From positions 1 to 52,059 of the forward strand of contig CANRFM010000015.1 in assembly GCA_947629905.1 (NCBI GenBank): a DNA stretch of 52,059 bases, in the 5' to 3' direction. Made by a program: the position numbers and the translations under genes. Of the stretch, positions 16,961-25,761 are shown one piece after another. This DNA comes from an uncultured Clostridia bacterium (GTDB taxonomy: Bacteria; Bacillota; Clostridia; Oscillospirales; Ruminococcaceae). How positions within the stretch are numbered: the first letter of the stretch is position 1; every line of letters begins with the position of its first letter. The notes beneath the pieces are model-generated. The model saw only the letters and a program-made list of their open reading frames with translations. It was not told the origin of the DNA and made no database searches.

Positions 16961-17862
16961 TGGAATTACAGAAAACAGTCAAGCGTTTCGGGGATTTTGC
17001 AGCGCTTGACGGCGTGGAGCTGACCATCCCGAAAGGCACAGCATTCGGGCTGCTCGGTTCTAACGGGGCAGGAAAATCGACCATCCTGCGCCTGTTCAGC
17101 GGCATCTACCAGCCCGAAGCGGGCAGAGTGCTCATCGACGGCGAGGATGTCTACGACAACGTCGCCGCCAAACAGAAGGTGTTCTTCATCAACGATGAGA
17201 CCATCCAATTCTCCAACTTCACGCTCATGCAGCTCAAGAATTTTTACAAGCAGTTCTACCCGTCTTTTTCCGAGGAGATCTTTGAAAAGCTTGAGACCGC
17301 TATCAACCTCCCCCGCAACCGCCGTATCAGTACCTTTTCCAAGGGCATGAAGCGCCAAGCCATCGTCATCACCGCCATTGCGTGCTGCACGCCGTATCTA
17401 TTACTGGATGAAGCCTTTGACGGACTTGACCCGACCATGCGTATTATTGTCAAAAAAATGCTTGTCGATGCCATGTGTGAACGGGAACTGACAGTCGTCA
17501 TCTCCTCTCACAACCTGAAAGAGATCAACGAGATGTGCGACACTGCCGCCCTCCTGCACCAAGGAAAAATCGTATTCCACCGCCAGTTGGACAGCCTGAA
17601 AGGTGCAGTCCACAAGGTGCAGGTCGTATTCAAGGACAAGGAACGGGAGTTCACGGCAGAGGACTTCCCCGATCTGGAAGTCCTGCATTTCTCGAAGAAC
17701 CAAAGCATCTACCACATCATCGCCAAAGGCAGCGAAGAAGAGATCCGCCACGCCATTGCACCCTTTGAACCGGTCGTGGCAGATCTGATTCCGCTTTCGC
17801 TTGAGGAGATCTTTATCTATGAATTGGAGGGATTGGGCTATGACAGCAACGTCTTTGCGTAA
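16957..17862 (+). CDS. ABC transporter ATP-binding protein (YtrB-like)
   Basis: A 301-residue ATPase with Walker A GLLGSNGAGKST, a signature in the form TFSKGMKRQ, Walker B LLLDEAFDGLDP and the switch histidine in SSHNLKE. The last 80 residues form the extra domain found in ABC-2 drug or envelope-stress transporters. It overlaps gntR by four bases behind AAGGAGG and overlaps the permease by 23 bases, so the three are translated as a coupled set. It should energise the membrane protein encoded next. Confidence 0.93.
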   Translation: MMELQKTVKRFGDFAALDGVELTIPKGTAFGLLGSNGAGKSTILRLFSGIYQPEAGRVLIDGEDVYDNVAAKQKVFFINDETIQFSNFTLMQLKNFYKQFYPSFSEEIFEKLETAINLPRNRRISTFSKGMKRQAIVITAIACCTPYLLLDEAFDGLDPTMRIIVKKMLVDAMCERELTVVISSHNLKEINEMCDTAALLHQGKIVFHRQLDSLKGAVHKVQVVFKDKEREFTAEDFPDLEVLHFSKNQSIYHIIAKGSEEEIRHAIAPFEPVVADLIPLSLEEIFIYELEGLGYDSNVFA

Positions 17863-20491
17863 AACACCGCCGTTCCGGAATATGCTCCGCACCGTGCGGC
17901 AGAACCTGAAAATGACCATCGTCACCTGCGTCCTGCAATTGCTCGGCATCCCGCTGATCGTGGGGGACATCCTCTGGCAGGTATGCCTGTATTCCCATCT
18001 GGGCGTGGACACTTCTTACATGAGCCCGGGGCTGTATGCCGTCATCGGGATGTTCTGCCTGAGTGCAGCCGTTTTCCTCGGCATGATAGCCGGCATCAAC
18101 TCGTTCACGGAGACCCACAGTAAATCACGTGTCGATATGCTCTACGCCCTTCCGCTGACAGGCAAGCAGCGCTTCTTCTCGGACTATCTGGGCGGGCTGT
18201 GCATCTACGTCCTGCCGTATCTCGTTTCAGTCGTGCTGGGGTGGGGCATCCTCTTCCTGTTTGGCGGACTGACCAACTGGAGCGCTGCCAACATGATCAA
18301 AGAGGACATCACATGGGACAACTTCATGACCCCCATGATACGCTACTACGCCTACCTGACGATAGGGCTTTTAGTGCTGATGCTGCTCTACTACACCCTG
18401 AGCGTTCTGGTCACGTGCTGCTGCGGCACACTGTTCGAGAGCATCTACACCAACATCTTGCTGAACCTGCTCGTCCCCGGCTGTCTGGCAGCCGTGATCG
18501 GTGTGCTGACGGTGGATATGAATTTCTACTTCGCCTACACATGGGACATCATCGGCTATACCAGCCCGATCGGTGGTCTGATCTATCTCATTTTGCTTGT
18601 GACGATGGATGCCGATACGCTCTACAGCGACTACTTCTCTGATGATATTCTGCACGCTTCGCAAGCCATATCCCATGCCACGCTCCCGAACTTCCTGCGG
18701 TGGGGGCTGGTCATTCTGGTACTGACGGCAGTCCTGCTGATCGCAGCATGGCAGCTCTACACCCGCCGCAAGGCAGAGCAAGTCGGCAAGCCCTTTGTCT
18801 GGCTGGGGGCGTATTACGTCATGCTCACGCTCATTACCGTGTCTATCTTGTGCCTCCTGAAAGGCGGTGTGGTCGGTCCTGTCCTGCTGTTTGCAGCGAT
18901 CGTCTACTTCGTCATGGAAGTCATCCGCAAGCGTGGTTTCAAGCGTTTCTGGCTGACGGTGGTCAGCTTTGCAGCAACGGTCGCCATCACGGTCGGACTG
19001 TATGCCCTGACTGCCGCAACGGGCGGTTTCGGACGGGAGAACTACGTGCCGGCTGTCGCCTCGGTCAGCTCCGTGGAAGTGGACTTCTCCGCCACAAGGC
19101 GCAGTGACATGACCCTCGAATTTACGGACAAGGACATCATCCGGCAAGTGACAGATCTCCATAAAGCTTTGCTTTCCGCCCGCAAGGGGAAACAAGACCC
19201 CGGCAATGCCATGAATGAAGCCATGAAAGCCGACAACTGGCGTGTCCTGCAGTACACCTATGCCGATGATGTGGGTTCGCTGTACGACTACATGACCGAA
19301 GACCCCAACACCCAGTATCGGTATTATGACGAGTACGGGAATGAAACGGAAACGCCGGAAATACACGAGTCGACCTATGACTATGCGGACGAAGTCGAGG
19401 TAGCTTTCACCTACTACACCATCACCGGGAGCCGCATCCACCGGGAGTATGACATCACCGCCGACGAGTGGCAGGCGCTCCGGAACATCATGACCGGAAC
19501 AGACCTCTACAAACAGGCATATACAAATGCCATGAGCGCCCTGCTCCAGCGCTATTCGTACAGCGGATCCAATACGACCGGCAAACGGTCGATAGAATTG
19601 GCATTCACTGTGTTTGAGTCCAGCAATTACAACGACAGCACGCAGGAACAAACTATCATGACAACGGACGTGGACGGCATTGCCGCACGTTTTGCAGAAG
19701 CCTACCAGCACGATATCGCCGACATGACCGCAGAGGACTTCCGGACGGCACAGAAGAAAGGCTATCTCCAGAACAACAGAAGTTACGGGATCATGATACC
19801 CATCTACGAATGCTGCACGGAGACGTGGGAATTACTGGAAAGCTACGGTTTCCGGGCATTCACGGCAGAGGAACGGAGCGGACTGACCTACGACCCCTAC
19901 AGCAACTACGACTATTATACAGATCAGGACAGCTATCTGCGTATCCGCATCTATGCACCGGGTACTTACCGGGCAGCCTCCGACCAGTACCCCTGTTCCA
20001 GTCTGACGGAACTCTACGTCAAGGATGACTCCGACAGCATCCCTGCCTATGAGGACAGCTATGTTGCTGTCAGCGGCAGCATGAAAGCGAACTACCCGGA
20101 ACTGGAAGCCCTGCTTCAGGCACTGCAACAGTCGTATGTCTCGGAAGAGGACTGCTATGCGGTATTCGTGAACGGAAGGTCTTATCTGCTCCCGGCAGAC
20201 CAGAGCGACCTTGCCGAAGCCGTGATCGCCAAGGGCGACCGGTTCTGGGAGGAAAACTGGGATAAGGAAACGGACTGGAGCGACTACCTGAATGACTACG
20301 GCGCACCGGACTACCCCGACCCCGGCAATGAGGACTACCTTGACGATGACTACATCTTCGGCTATGACTACTACGAGGACAACGAGCCGGGTACTGTCGT
20401 ACCGGACTACCCCGTCCCCGATGACGAGGACTACTACGAGGACTACAAGGGATATGCCCCGGGTACAGTCGTATTTGGGCAGAATACTTAA
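17840..20491 (+). CDS. ABC-2-type permease with very large outer domain
   Basis: 883 residues from the ATG at 17840 (behind TTGGAGGG, inside the ATPase gene). Residues 1 to about 410 carry about ten hydrophobic segments. Residues from about 415 to the end form a soluble domain outside the membrane that is rich in Tyr and Asp, and the last 75 residues are a low-complexity acidic tail full of DY, EDY and PDY. Partner proteins of YtrB-like ATPases with such long ectodomains occur in Clostridia, but the domain has no known role. The acidic tail could bind calcium or cell-wall polymers (inference). The next promoter begins 58 bases after the stop, and no clear terminator is seen. Confidence 0.85.
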   Translation: MTATSLRKTPPFRNMLRTVRQNLKMTIVTCVLQLLGIPLIVGDILWQVCLYSHLGVDTSYMSPGLYAVIGMFCLSAAVFLGMIAGINSFTETHSKSRVDMLYALPLTGKQRFFSDYLGGLCIYVLPYLVSVVLGWGILFLFGGLTNWSAANMIKEDITWDNFMTPMIRYYAYLTIGLLVLMLLYYTLSVLVTCCCGTLFESIYTNILLNLLVPGCLAAVIGVLTVDMNFYFAYTWDIIGYTSPIGGLIYLILLVTMDADTLYSDYFSDDILHASQAISHATLPNFLRWGLVILVLTAVLLIAAWQLYTRRKAEQVGKPFVWLGAYYVMLTLITVSILCLLKGGVVGPVLLFAAIVYFVMEVIRKRGFKRFWLTVVSFAATVAITVGLYALTAATGGFGRENYVPAVASVSSVEVDFSATRRSDMTLEFTDKDIIRQVTDLHKALLSARKGKQDPGNAMNEAMKADNWRVLQYTYADDVGSLYDYMTEDPNTQYRYYDEYGNETETPEIHESTYDYADEVEVAFTYYTITGSRIHREYDITADEWQALRNIMTGTDLYKQAYTNAMSALLQRYSYSGSNTTGKRSIELAFTVFESSNYNDSTQEQTIMTTDVDGIAARFAEAYQHDIADMTAEDFRTAQKKGYLQNNRSYGIMIPIYECCTETWELLESYGFRAFTAEERSGLTYDPYSNYDYYTDQDSYLRIRIYAPGTYRAASDQYPCSSLTELYVKDDSDSIPAYEDSYVAVSGSMKANYPELEALLQALQQSYVSEEDCYAVFVNGRSYLLPADQSDLAEAVIAKGDRFWEENWDKETDWSDYLNDYGAPDYPDPGNEDYLDDDYIFGYDYYEDNEPGTVVPDYPVPDDEDYYEDYKGYAPGTVVFGQNT

Positions 20492-20549
20492 AAAAAGAAA
20501 GTTTCAACAGGAAATTTTCATGATTTCACGAAAAATCTGCATCATTTTC

Positions 20550-20578
20550 TTGACAAAGCACGGGCAGTGCGGTATAAT
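20550..20578 (+). promoter_or_regulatory. Consensus promoter of asnB
   Basis: TTGACA at 20550-20555, 17 bases, TATAAT at 20573-20578. Transcription should begin near 20585. Confidence 0.9.
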
Positions 20579-20595
20579 GATAGCAGAGAGCAATG

Positions 20596-20636
20596 GCAAC
20601 GGTGCCGCCTGAAAGGGGGGCACTGTTGCTTTTTTT
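20596..20636 (+). terminator. Terminator hairpin in the asnB leader (attenuator candidate)
   Basis: GCAACGGTGCC (20596-20606) pairs with GGCACTGTTGC (20619-20629) with one G-T pair, then seven T. It lies between the promoter and the asnB start, so it would cut transcripts at about 50 nt unless something prevents it. Confidence 0.75.
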
Positions 20637-20665
20637 GTGCGGAATCAGGAATGGAGGTTTTTGGT

Positions 20666-22243
20666 ATGTGTTCTATCATGGGCTGGTGCAGCAGCACGGC
20701 TGACAGAGAACTGTTTCAGAAAGGCTTTGATGCGACAATTTCGAGAGGTCCGGACTGTTCCCGGATAGAGGACACGGGCATGGGCTTGCTGGGGTTTCAC
20801 CGGCTTGCCATTATGGGCTTGACCCCGGAGGGGATGCAGCCGTTCCGGCTGGGAACGGACATGGTCGTCTGCAACGGTGAAATTTACGGCTTCGAGCAGT
20901 TGCGGGAGACGCTGCGTGACAAGTACAGTTTCCGGAGCGATTCGGACTGCGAATTGCTGTTGCCGCTGTACCGGGAATACGGTACGGATATGTTCGCTAT
21001 GCTCGATGCGGAATTTGCGTGCATTATTTACGACAGCAAGGAAAAAGAATTCATCGCTGCCCGTGACCCGATCGGCATTCGTCCGCTGTATTACGGCTTT
21101 GCGGCTGACGGGAGTATCGTCTTTGCGAGCGAACCGAAGAACCTGACACCGATCTGTGCAGAAATTCGCCCGTTCCCGCCCGGACATTATTACAAAGGCG
21201 GAGAATTTATCTGCTACAACGACATTGCCCATGTAGAAGAAGTCTGCCACGACAGCATGGACGAAATTTGCCGCAACATCAGGGAAAAACTGACTGCCGG
21301 TGTAGAGAAGCGGCTTGTGGCAGATGCAAAAGTCGGCTTTCTGCTTTCGGGCGGACTGGATTCTTCCTTGGTGTGTGCCATTGCTGCCCGCAAGAGTGAC
21401 AAGCCGATCCGCACCTTTGCGATCGGTATGCGGGAAGATGCCATTGATTTACGCTATGCCCGTGAAGTAGCCGACTACATCGGCAGCGACCACACGGAAG
21501 TCATCATCACGGAACAGGACGTGCTGAACGCCCTCGAAGAGGTCATCCACCTGCTTGGCACGTATGACATTACGACCATTCGGGCAAGTATCGGAATGTA
21601 TCTGGTCTGCAAAGCCATCCACGAACAGACGGACATCCGTGTCCTGCTGACCGGGGAAATTTCGGACGAGTTGTTCGGGTACAAGTATACAGATTTTGCC
21701 CCGGATGCGGCAGCCTTTCAGAAAGAAGCCGAAAAGCGCCTGCGGGAACTGCATATGTATGACGTACTGCGTGCGGACAGGTGTATTTCAGTGAATTCCC
21801 TTGAAGCCCGTGTGCCGTTCGGGGACTTGGATTTTGTGAAATACGTCATGGCGATCGACCCCGAAAAGAAGCTGAACACCTACGGCAAGGGCAAGTACCT
21901 GCTGCGGAAAGCCTTTGACGGTGACTTGCTGCCGGAGAGCATTTTGTGGCGTGAGAAAGCGGCATTCTCCGATGCGGTAGGGCATTCTATGGTTGACGAC
22001 CTGAAAGCCTATGCGGAGACCTGCTACACGGACGAGGAACTTCCGGAACGCTGTGCGGCATACAGCCATGCAGCGCCATTCACGAAAGAATCCCTGCTGT
22101 ATCGGGAGATCTTTGAGAAATACTATCCGGGGCAGAGTGAAATGGTCGTGGACTTCTGGATGCCGAACAAGGACTGGGAAGGCTGCAACGTCAACGACCC
22201 GTCCGCAAGAGTGCTGTCGAACTACGGCGCAAGCGGCGAGTAA
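20666..22243 (+). CDS. asnB: Asparagine synthase (glutamine-hydrolysing)
   Basis: 525 residues. The start is fixed by chemistry: class II glutamine amidotransferases need cysteine as residue 2, and the ATG at 20666 (behind ATGGAGG) gives M-C-S-I-M-G. An earlier in-frame ATG would bury that cysteine. Residues 2 to about 190 are the glutaminase domain (RGPD, GLLGFHRLAI, CNGEIYG). Residues from about 205 onward are the synthetase domain with the ATP-binding SGGLDSS loop at 228-234. The enzyme makes asparagine from aspartate, glutamine and ATP. It is flanked by its own promoter, a leader terminator and a downstream terminator, so it is a single regulated unit. Confidence 0.95.
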   Translation: MCSIMGWCSSTADRELFQKGFDATISRGPDCSRIEDTGMGLLGFHRLAIMGLTPEGMQPFRLGTDMVVCNGEIYGFEQLRETLRDKYSFRSDSDCELLLPLYREYGTDMFAMLDAEFACIIYDSKEKEFIAARDPIGIRPLYYGFAADGSIVFASEPKNLTPICAEIRPFPPGHYYKGGEFICYNDIAHVEEVCHDSMDEICRNIREKLTAGVEKRLVADAKVGFLLSGGLDSSLVCAIAARKSDKPIRTFAIGMREDAIDLRYAREVADYIGSDHTEVIITEQDVLNALEEVIHLLGTYDITTIRASIGMYLVCKAIHEQTDIRVLLTGEISDELFGYKYTDFAPDAAAFQKEAEKRLRELHMYDVLRADRCISVNSLEARVPFGDLDFVKYVMAIDPEKKLNTYGKGKYLLRKAFDGDLLPESILWREKAAFSDAVGHSMVDDLKAYAETCYTDEELPERCAAYSHAAPFTKESLLYREIFEKYYPGQSEMVVDFWMPNKDWEGCNVNDPSARVLSNYGASGE

Positions 22244-22259
22244 AGAAACAAAAACATTC

Positions 22260-22302
22260 CGACCTTTGCTGGACATAACCCGGCAAAGGTCGCCGTTATT
22301 TT
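22260..22302 (+). terminator. Intrinsic terminator after asnB
   Basis: CGACCTTTGC (22260-22269) pairs with GCAAAGGTCG (22283-22292), followed by ccgttattttt. Confidence 0.85.
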
Positions 22303-22323
22303 TGCACATAACTTAATTTCCGG

Positions 22324-22352
22324 TTGACTTGATCAGAACTTTGTGCTATACT
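22324..22352 (+). promoter_or_regulatory. Promoter of the radical SAM / DUF2344 operon
   Basis: TTGACT at 22324-22329, 17 bases, TATACT at 22347-22352. Confidence 0.8.
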
Positions 22353-22380
22353 GAAACTATAATGATTTTAACATAGACTT

Positions 22381-22459
22381 TCCGGAAACCAAGAAACACC
22401 GTGCCACGAAAATGCCCTTTTTATAGAAAAGGGCGCAGGGAAAAGCTGCCGTTTCCGGA
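22381..22459 (+). other. Structured leader of the radical SAM operon
   Basis: A 9-bp closing stem, TCCGGAAAC (22381-22389) with GTTTCCGGA (22451-22459), encloses an 8-bp hairpin GCCCTTTT/AAAAGGGC (22414-22434) and a short GCAG/CTGC. It lies between promoter and ribosome site, as a riboswitch would. No known riboswitch signature is recognised. Confidence 0.45.
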
Positions 22460-22483
22460 TAGGTCGGATAAAGGATGAAATCC

Positions 22484-24319
22484 ATGCTGAAAGAAAAAAT
22501 CGAATCCGTTTTGCTTAGTGTTCAGCGCCCCTCCCGTTACTGCGGCGGAGAGGTCGGGCAGATCGTGAAAGACAAAGCAAAAGTGGATGTGCGCTTTGCG
22601 TTCTGCTTTCCGGATATGTACGATGTCGGTATGTCGCACCTCGGCATGAAAATTCTCTACGCCCGCATCAACGAACGGGAGAATTACTGGTGCGAGCGTG
22701 TCTTTGCCCCGTGGACGGATATGGAAGCCGTCATGCGCCGGGAGGGCATCCCCCTCTATGCCCTCGAAAGCCTTGACCCAGTGAAAGAATTTGACATCAT
22801 CGGCTTTACGCTGCAATATGAAATGTCCTACACGACCATTTTGCATATGCTGTCGCTTGCGCAGATACCCGTGTTACAGCGTGAACGGGGCGAAGCCATT
22901 GCGCCCCTTGTGGTCGCCGGAGGTCCTTGCTGCTGCAACCCCGAACCCTTGGCGGATTTTTTTGATCTGTTTATTTTGGGCGAGGGGGAAGATGTCGATC
23001 TGGAGCTGATGGATCTCTATCATACCATGCGGGATGCCGGAGCGACACGCTCCGCATTTCTCCGGAAAGCTGCTGAGATACCGGGCATTTATGTCCCGTC
23101 CCTCTACGATGTCGCCTACCATGCTGACGGCACAGTGCAGTCTATCACCCCGAAAGACGGCGCTCCGGCAGTCATTACCAAGCGTGTCATGCCGGATCTG
23201 GACAAAGCCTATTACCCGGATCATGTGGTCGTGCCCTATCTGGAGATCGTGCATGACCGGGTATCCGTGGAAGTGCTGCGTGGCTGTATCCGGGGATGCC
23301 GGTTCTGTCAGGCGGGGTTCATTTACCGTCCGTTCCGGGAAAAGTCCCCGGAAGTCGTTTGCCGGCAGGGCAAAGCCCTCTGCGACAATACCGGCTATGA
23401 CGAGCTGAGTCTTTCTTCTCTGAGTACATCCGACCATTCCGGCATTGAGGAAATTCTGGACGGCTTGCTTACCTATTCGGAACAGGGTCATGTACACCTG
23501 TCGCTGCCGTCTTTGCGGGTGGATAATTTCTCGGAGTCGGTGCTGAAGAAGATCACCGCCGTCCGGAAAAGCGGTCTGACCTTTGCCCCCGAAGCCGGAA
23601 CGCAGCGCCTGCGGGATGTCATCAACAAGAACGTCACCGAAGAAGAAATTATGCGCACCTGCTCGATCGCCTTTGCAGCCGGGTACACACAGGTGAAACT
23701 GTATTTCATGCTCGGTCTGCCGACGGAAACGGACGAGGACGTGCTCGGCATTGCGGCACTGGCGCAGAAGGTGGTCGATCTGTTCTATGCCACCCCCGGA
23801 CGGGCGAAGGGAAAGCCGCAGGTGACGATCAGCACGGCAACTTTTGTCCCGAAGCCGTTCACCCCGTTCGCCTTTGAGCCGCAGGTTGAAAAAGCGGAAA
23901 TTCTCCGCCGTCAGCAGCTCCTGAAAAAAGCCGTCAACCCCAAATATATCAAGACCAGTCTGCACGTCTCCGATGTGAGCCTTGTGGAAGCCGTTCTTGC
24001 CCGTGGAGACAGGCGGTTAGGGGCAGTGCTGTATGAGGTCTGGAAGAATGGCGGCAATTTGGAGAGCTGGGAAGAACAGTTTCAGGCGGAACGCTGGTAT
24101 GATGCCTTTGCGAAAGCGGGGCTTGATCCGGCATTCTATGCGAACCGGGTGCGCCCCTACGAGGAGACGGAACCGTGGGCGCACCTGAACTACATGGTTT
24201 CCAAATCGTTCCTCATCCGGGAAAACCGCAAGGCACACGCCGGGGAGACTACCCCATCCTGCCGGCAGCAGTGTGCCGGATGCGGGGCAAACCAATGTCT
24301 GGGAGGGAGCTGCTTTTGA
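22484..24319 (+). CDS. B12-binding-like radical SAM protein (TIGR03960 type)
   Basis: 611 residues from the ATG at 22484, 9 bases after AAAGG. An ATG at 22475 would overlap the ribosome site. The N-terminal third has the Rossmann-like pattern of B12-binding domains (FPDMYDVGMSHLGMKIL). The radical SAM core carries C268, C272 and C275 in GCIRGCRFC. The C-terminus ends in several CxxC pairs (CRQQCAGCGANQCLGGSC) that may hold another metal. This family is nearly always followed by the DUF2344 gene, as here (stop and TTG start overlap as TTGA), and is thought to modify RNA or protein, but the substrate is unknown. Family assignment is from motif order and neighbour. Confidence 0.88.
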   Translation: MLKEKIESVLLSVQRPSRYCGGEVGQIVKDKAKVDVRFAFCFPDMYDVGMSHLGMKILYARINERENYWCERVFAPWTDMEAVMRREGIPLYALESLDPVKEFDIIGFTLQYEMSYTTILHMLSLAQIPVLQRERGEAIAPLVVAGGPCCCNPEPLADFFDLFILGEGEDVDLELMDLYHTMRDAGATRSAFLRKAAEIPGIYVPSLYDVAYHADGTVQSITPKDGAPAVITKRVMPDLDKAYYPDHVVVPYLEIVHDRVSVEVLRGCIRGCRFCQAGFIYRPFREKSPEVVCRQGKALCDNTGYDELSLSSLSTSDHSGIEEILDGLLTYSEQGHVHLSLPSLRVDNFSESVLKKITAVRKSGLTFAPEAGTQRLRDVINKNVTEEEIMRTCSIAFAAGYTQVKLYFMLGLPTETDEDVLGIAALAQKVVDLFYATPGRAKGKPQVTISTATFVPKPFTPFAFEPQVEKAEILRRQQLLKKAVNPKYIKTSLHVSDVSLVEAVLARGDRRLGAVLYEVWKNGGNLESWEEQFQAERWYDAFAKAGLDPAFYANRVRPYEETEPWAHLNYMVSKSFLIRENRKAHAGETTPSCRQQCAGCGANQCLGGSCF

Positions 24320-24960
24320 CAGATTACAGAATTATGTTTGAAAAGACGGGGCGGGCAAGGTTTATCTCCCACCTTGACCTGAACCGCTGTATGCTGCGTG
24401 CCATACGGCGTTCCGGGCTGCCGGCATGGTATACGGAGGGTTTTCATCCGCATATGTATCTGATGTTCCCGCTGGCGCTGTCTTTGGGGACGGAAAGCCT
24501 TTGTGAAGTCATGGACATCCGCCTGACGGAGGAGCGCCCCCCGGAGGAGATCCTTTCCCGCCTGAATGCCGTACTCCCGGCGGGGCTGCACGCCGTGGAA
24601 GTACGCACCCCGCAGGACAGGACACAGGACATCGAGGCTGCCGAGTATCAGATAACATTGACAGGGGAGGCGCTGCTGCCCCTTTGGGAACAATTTCTGG
24701 CACAGCCGGAGATCTTAGCGGAAAAGCGTACCAAAAAGGGCATACAGACCATTGACCTGCGCCCCCTGATAGAAGCGGAGGCAGCACAGGCAGAGGGGGA
24801 ACACCTGACACTTACCCTGCGCCTGCCTGCCGGGAATGCCGGGAATGTCAATGTGAGCATGGTGACGGATGCTTTTGCGGATTTTGTTAAAATGCCGATT
24901 TATGTGGAAAAATTGCTCCGGACAAAAATTTTTTCCGGAAATGGCAGACTTTTTTCGTGA
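24316..24960 (+). CDS. DUF2344 / TIGR03936 family radical SAM partner protein
   Basis: 214 residues from the TTG at 24316, which overlaps the previous stop as TTGA and lies behind GGGAGGGAG. The start gives the family opening TDYRIMFEKTGRARFISHLDL. DUF2344 proteins occur fused or adjacent to the TIGR03960 radical SAM protein, so this is probably its substrate-binding or partner subunit. No catalytic motif is evident. The stop lies just upstream of the rplS promoter. Confidence 0.88.
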   Translation: MTDYRIMFEKTGRARFISHLDLNRCMLRAIRRSGLPAWYTEGFHPHMYLMFPLALSLGTESLCEVMDIRLTEERPPEEILSRLNAVLPAGLHAVEVRTPQDRTQDIEAAEYQITLTGEALLPLWEQFLAQPEILAEKRTKKGIQTIDLRPLIEAEAAQAEGEHLTLTLRLPAGNAGNVNVSMVTDAFADFVKMPIYVEKLLRTKIFSGNGRLFS

Positions 24961-24966
24961 AAACCC

Positions 24967-24995
24967 TTGCTTTTTTTCCCGAAATGTGGTATGAT
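24967..24995 (+). promoter_or_regulatory. Promoter of rplS
   Basis: TTGCTT at 24967-24972, 17 bases, TATGAT at 24990-24995. The leader is about 175 nt. Confidence 0.6.
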
Positions 24996-25010
24996 ATAAA
25001 AGCATTTGAA

Positions 25011-25132
25011 ATCCGTCCGGGTCTTTCCGGATGAGGGTTAATGCCGTAAGACATTAAATCGGTCCATCCTCTGGTGTGAGCCGTCTCCGACAGGGAAACG
25101 GCACGGCAGTCCGTGTAGTTCTGCATACACGG
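25011..25132 (+). ncRNA. Structured rplS leader, candidate L19 autoregulatory RNA
   Basis: Four successive dyads: ATCCG/CGGAT (25011-25032), TTAATG/CATTAA (25038-25057), GCCGT/ACGGC (25080-25102) and CCGTGTA/TACACGG (25111-25132). A long folded leader before a lone ribosomal protein gene suggests feedback control by the protein, as known for several r-protein leaders. The match to the catalogued L19 leader family was not testable here. Confidence 0.45.
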
Positions 25133-25178
25133 CACGGGCGGCATATATGAAGGATCGGAAATTCAGGAGGTCATTCAA

Positions 25179-25520
25179 ATGGACGCATTAAAGCAGATCA
25201 GCGATCCCTGCCTGAAGCAGGATGCCCCGGAAATTGCTATCGGTGATACCGTAAAGGTCCACGTGCGCATTCAGGAGGGCGACAAGAGCCGTATTCAGGT
25301 GTTCGAGGGTACAGTCATTGCCAAGAAGCACGGCGGCATCAGCGAGACTTTCACCGTAAGACGTGTCGCACACGGCTGCGGCATCGAGAGAGTATTCCCG
25401 CTGCATTCCCCGGTTGTTGACAAGGTCGAGCTGGTAAGACATGGTAAGGTTCGCAGAGCCAAGCTGTATTACCTGCGTGGCAGAGTCGGCAAGGCTGCCA
25501 AGATCAAGGAGCAGCTCTAA
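25179..25520 (+). CDS. rplS: Ribosomal protein L19
   Basis: 113 residues, the normal length for L19, behind CAGGAGG. Conserved stretches are visible: [47 protein letters not shown] and [17 protein letters not shown]. It binds 23S rRNA at the subunit interface. In many Firmicutes rplS is followed by signal peptidase, rbgA and rnhB, exactly as here; the usual upstream rimM and trmD are absent, and it has its own promoter and structured leader instead. Confidence 0.98.
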   Translation: MDALKQISDPCLKQDAPEIAIGDTVKVHVRIQEGDKSRIQVFEGTVIAKKHGGISETFTVRRVAHGCGIERVFPLHSPVVDKVELVRHGKVRRAKLYYLRGRVGKAAKIKEQL

Positions 25521-25694
25521 GGACAACACCGCACAAAGACCGCCTGACGGCTTTGCACGTCATCTGCTTGCATATTTTCCGTCATCTTGCACATAAACTC
25601 CTTGACATACGACAGTATGCCTGCGTCGTTTCTGCACAAGCTGACGAAAAATCTGACTGCGCATCTGACGCACAATCTTTGTGCGGTGTTGTCC
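25521..25694. repeat. 174-bp fold-back element with 19-bp perfect terminal inverted repeats
   Basis: GGACAACACCGCACAAAGA at 25521-25539 is the exact reverse complement of 25676-25694. The interior also pairs imperfectly along its length (for example GCACGTCATCTGC near the left end against TGCGCATCTGACGCAC near the right), with a CATAC/GTATG apex around 25606-25620. It starts at the base after the rplS stop. It could be a MITE-like element, a terminator hairpin that received an insertion, or a long RNA hairpin. Confidence 0.65.
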
Positions 25695-25711
25695 AAGCAC
25701 ACTGTATACGA

Positions 25712-25743
25712 CTGTCAGAAACAGCACCTGCTGTTTCTGACGG
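25712..25743. repeat. Long palindrome upstream of lepB
   Basis: TCAGAAACAGCA (25715-25726), two bases, TGCTGTTTCTGA (25729-25740), with further pairing on both sides to 25712 and 25743. It could be an operator or an RNA hairpin. Confidence 0.7.
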
Positions 25744-25761
25744 CGTAGCGGCAGACAGAAC

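Noticed and set aside
20579-20665. T-box leader for asnB
   Set aside because: The leader is only about 80 nt and has no T-box consensus or specifier stem. Only a plain terminator is seen.
22381-22459. Cobalamin riboswitch before the B12-binding-like radical SAM gene
   Set aside because: Fragments resembling GGGAA and GCCAC occur, but in the wrong order and without the rest of the B12 box, and the element is too short.
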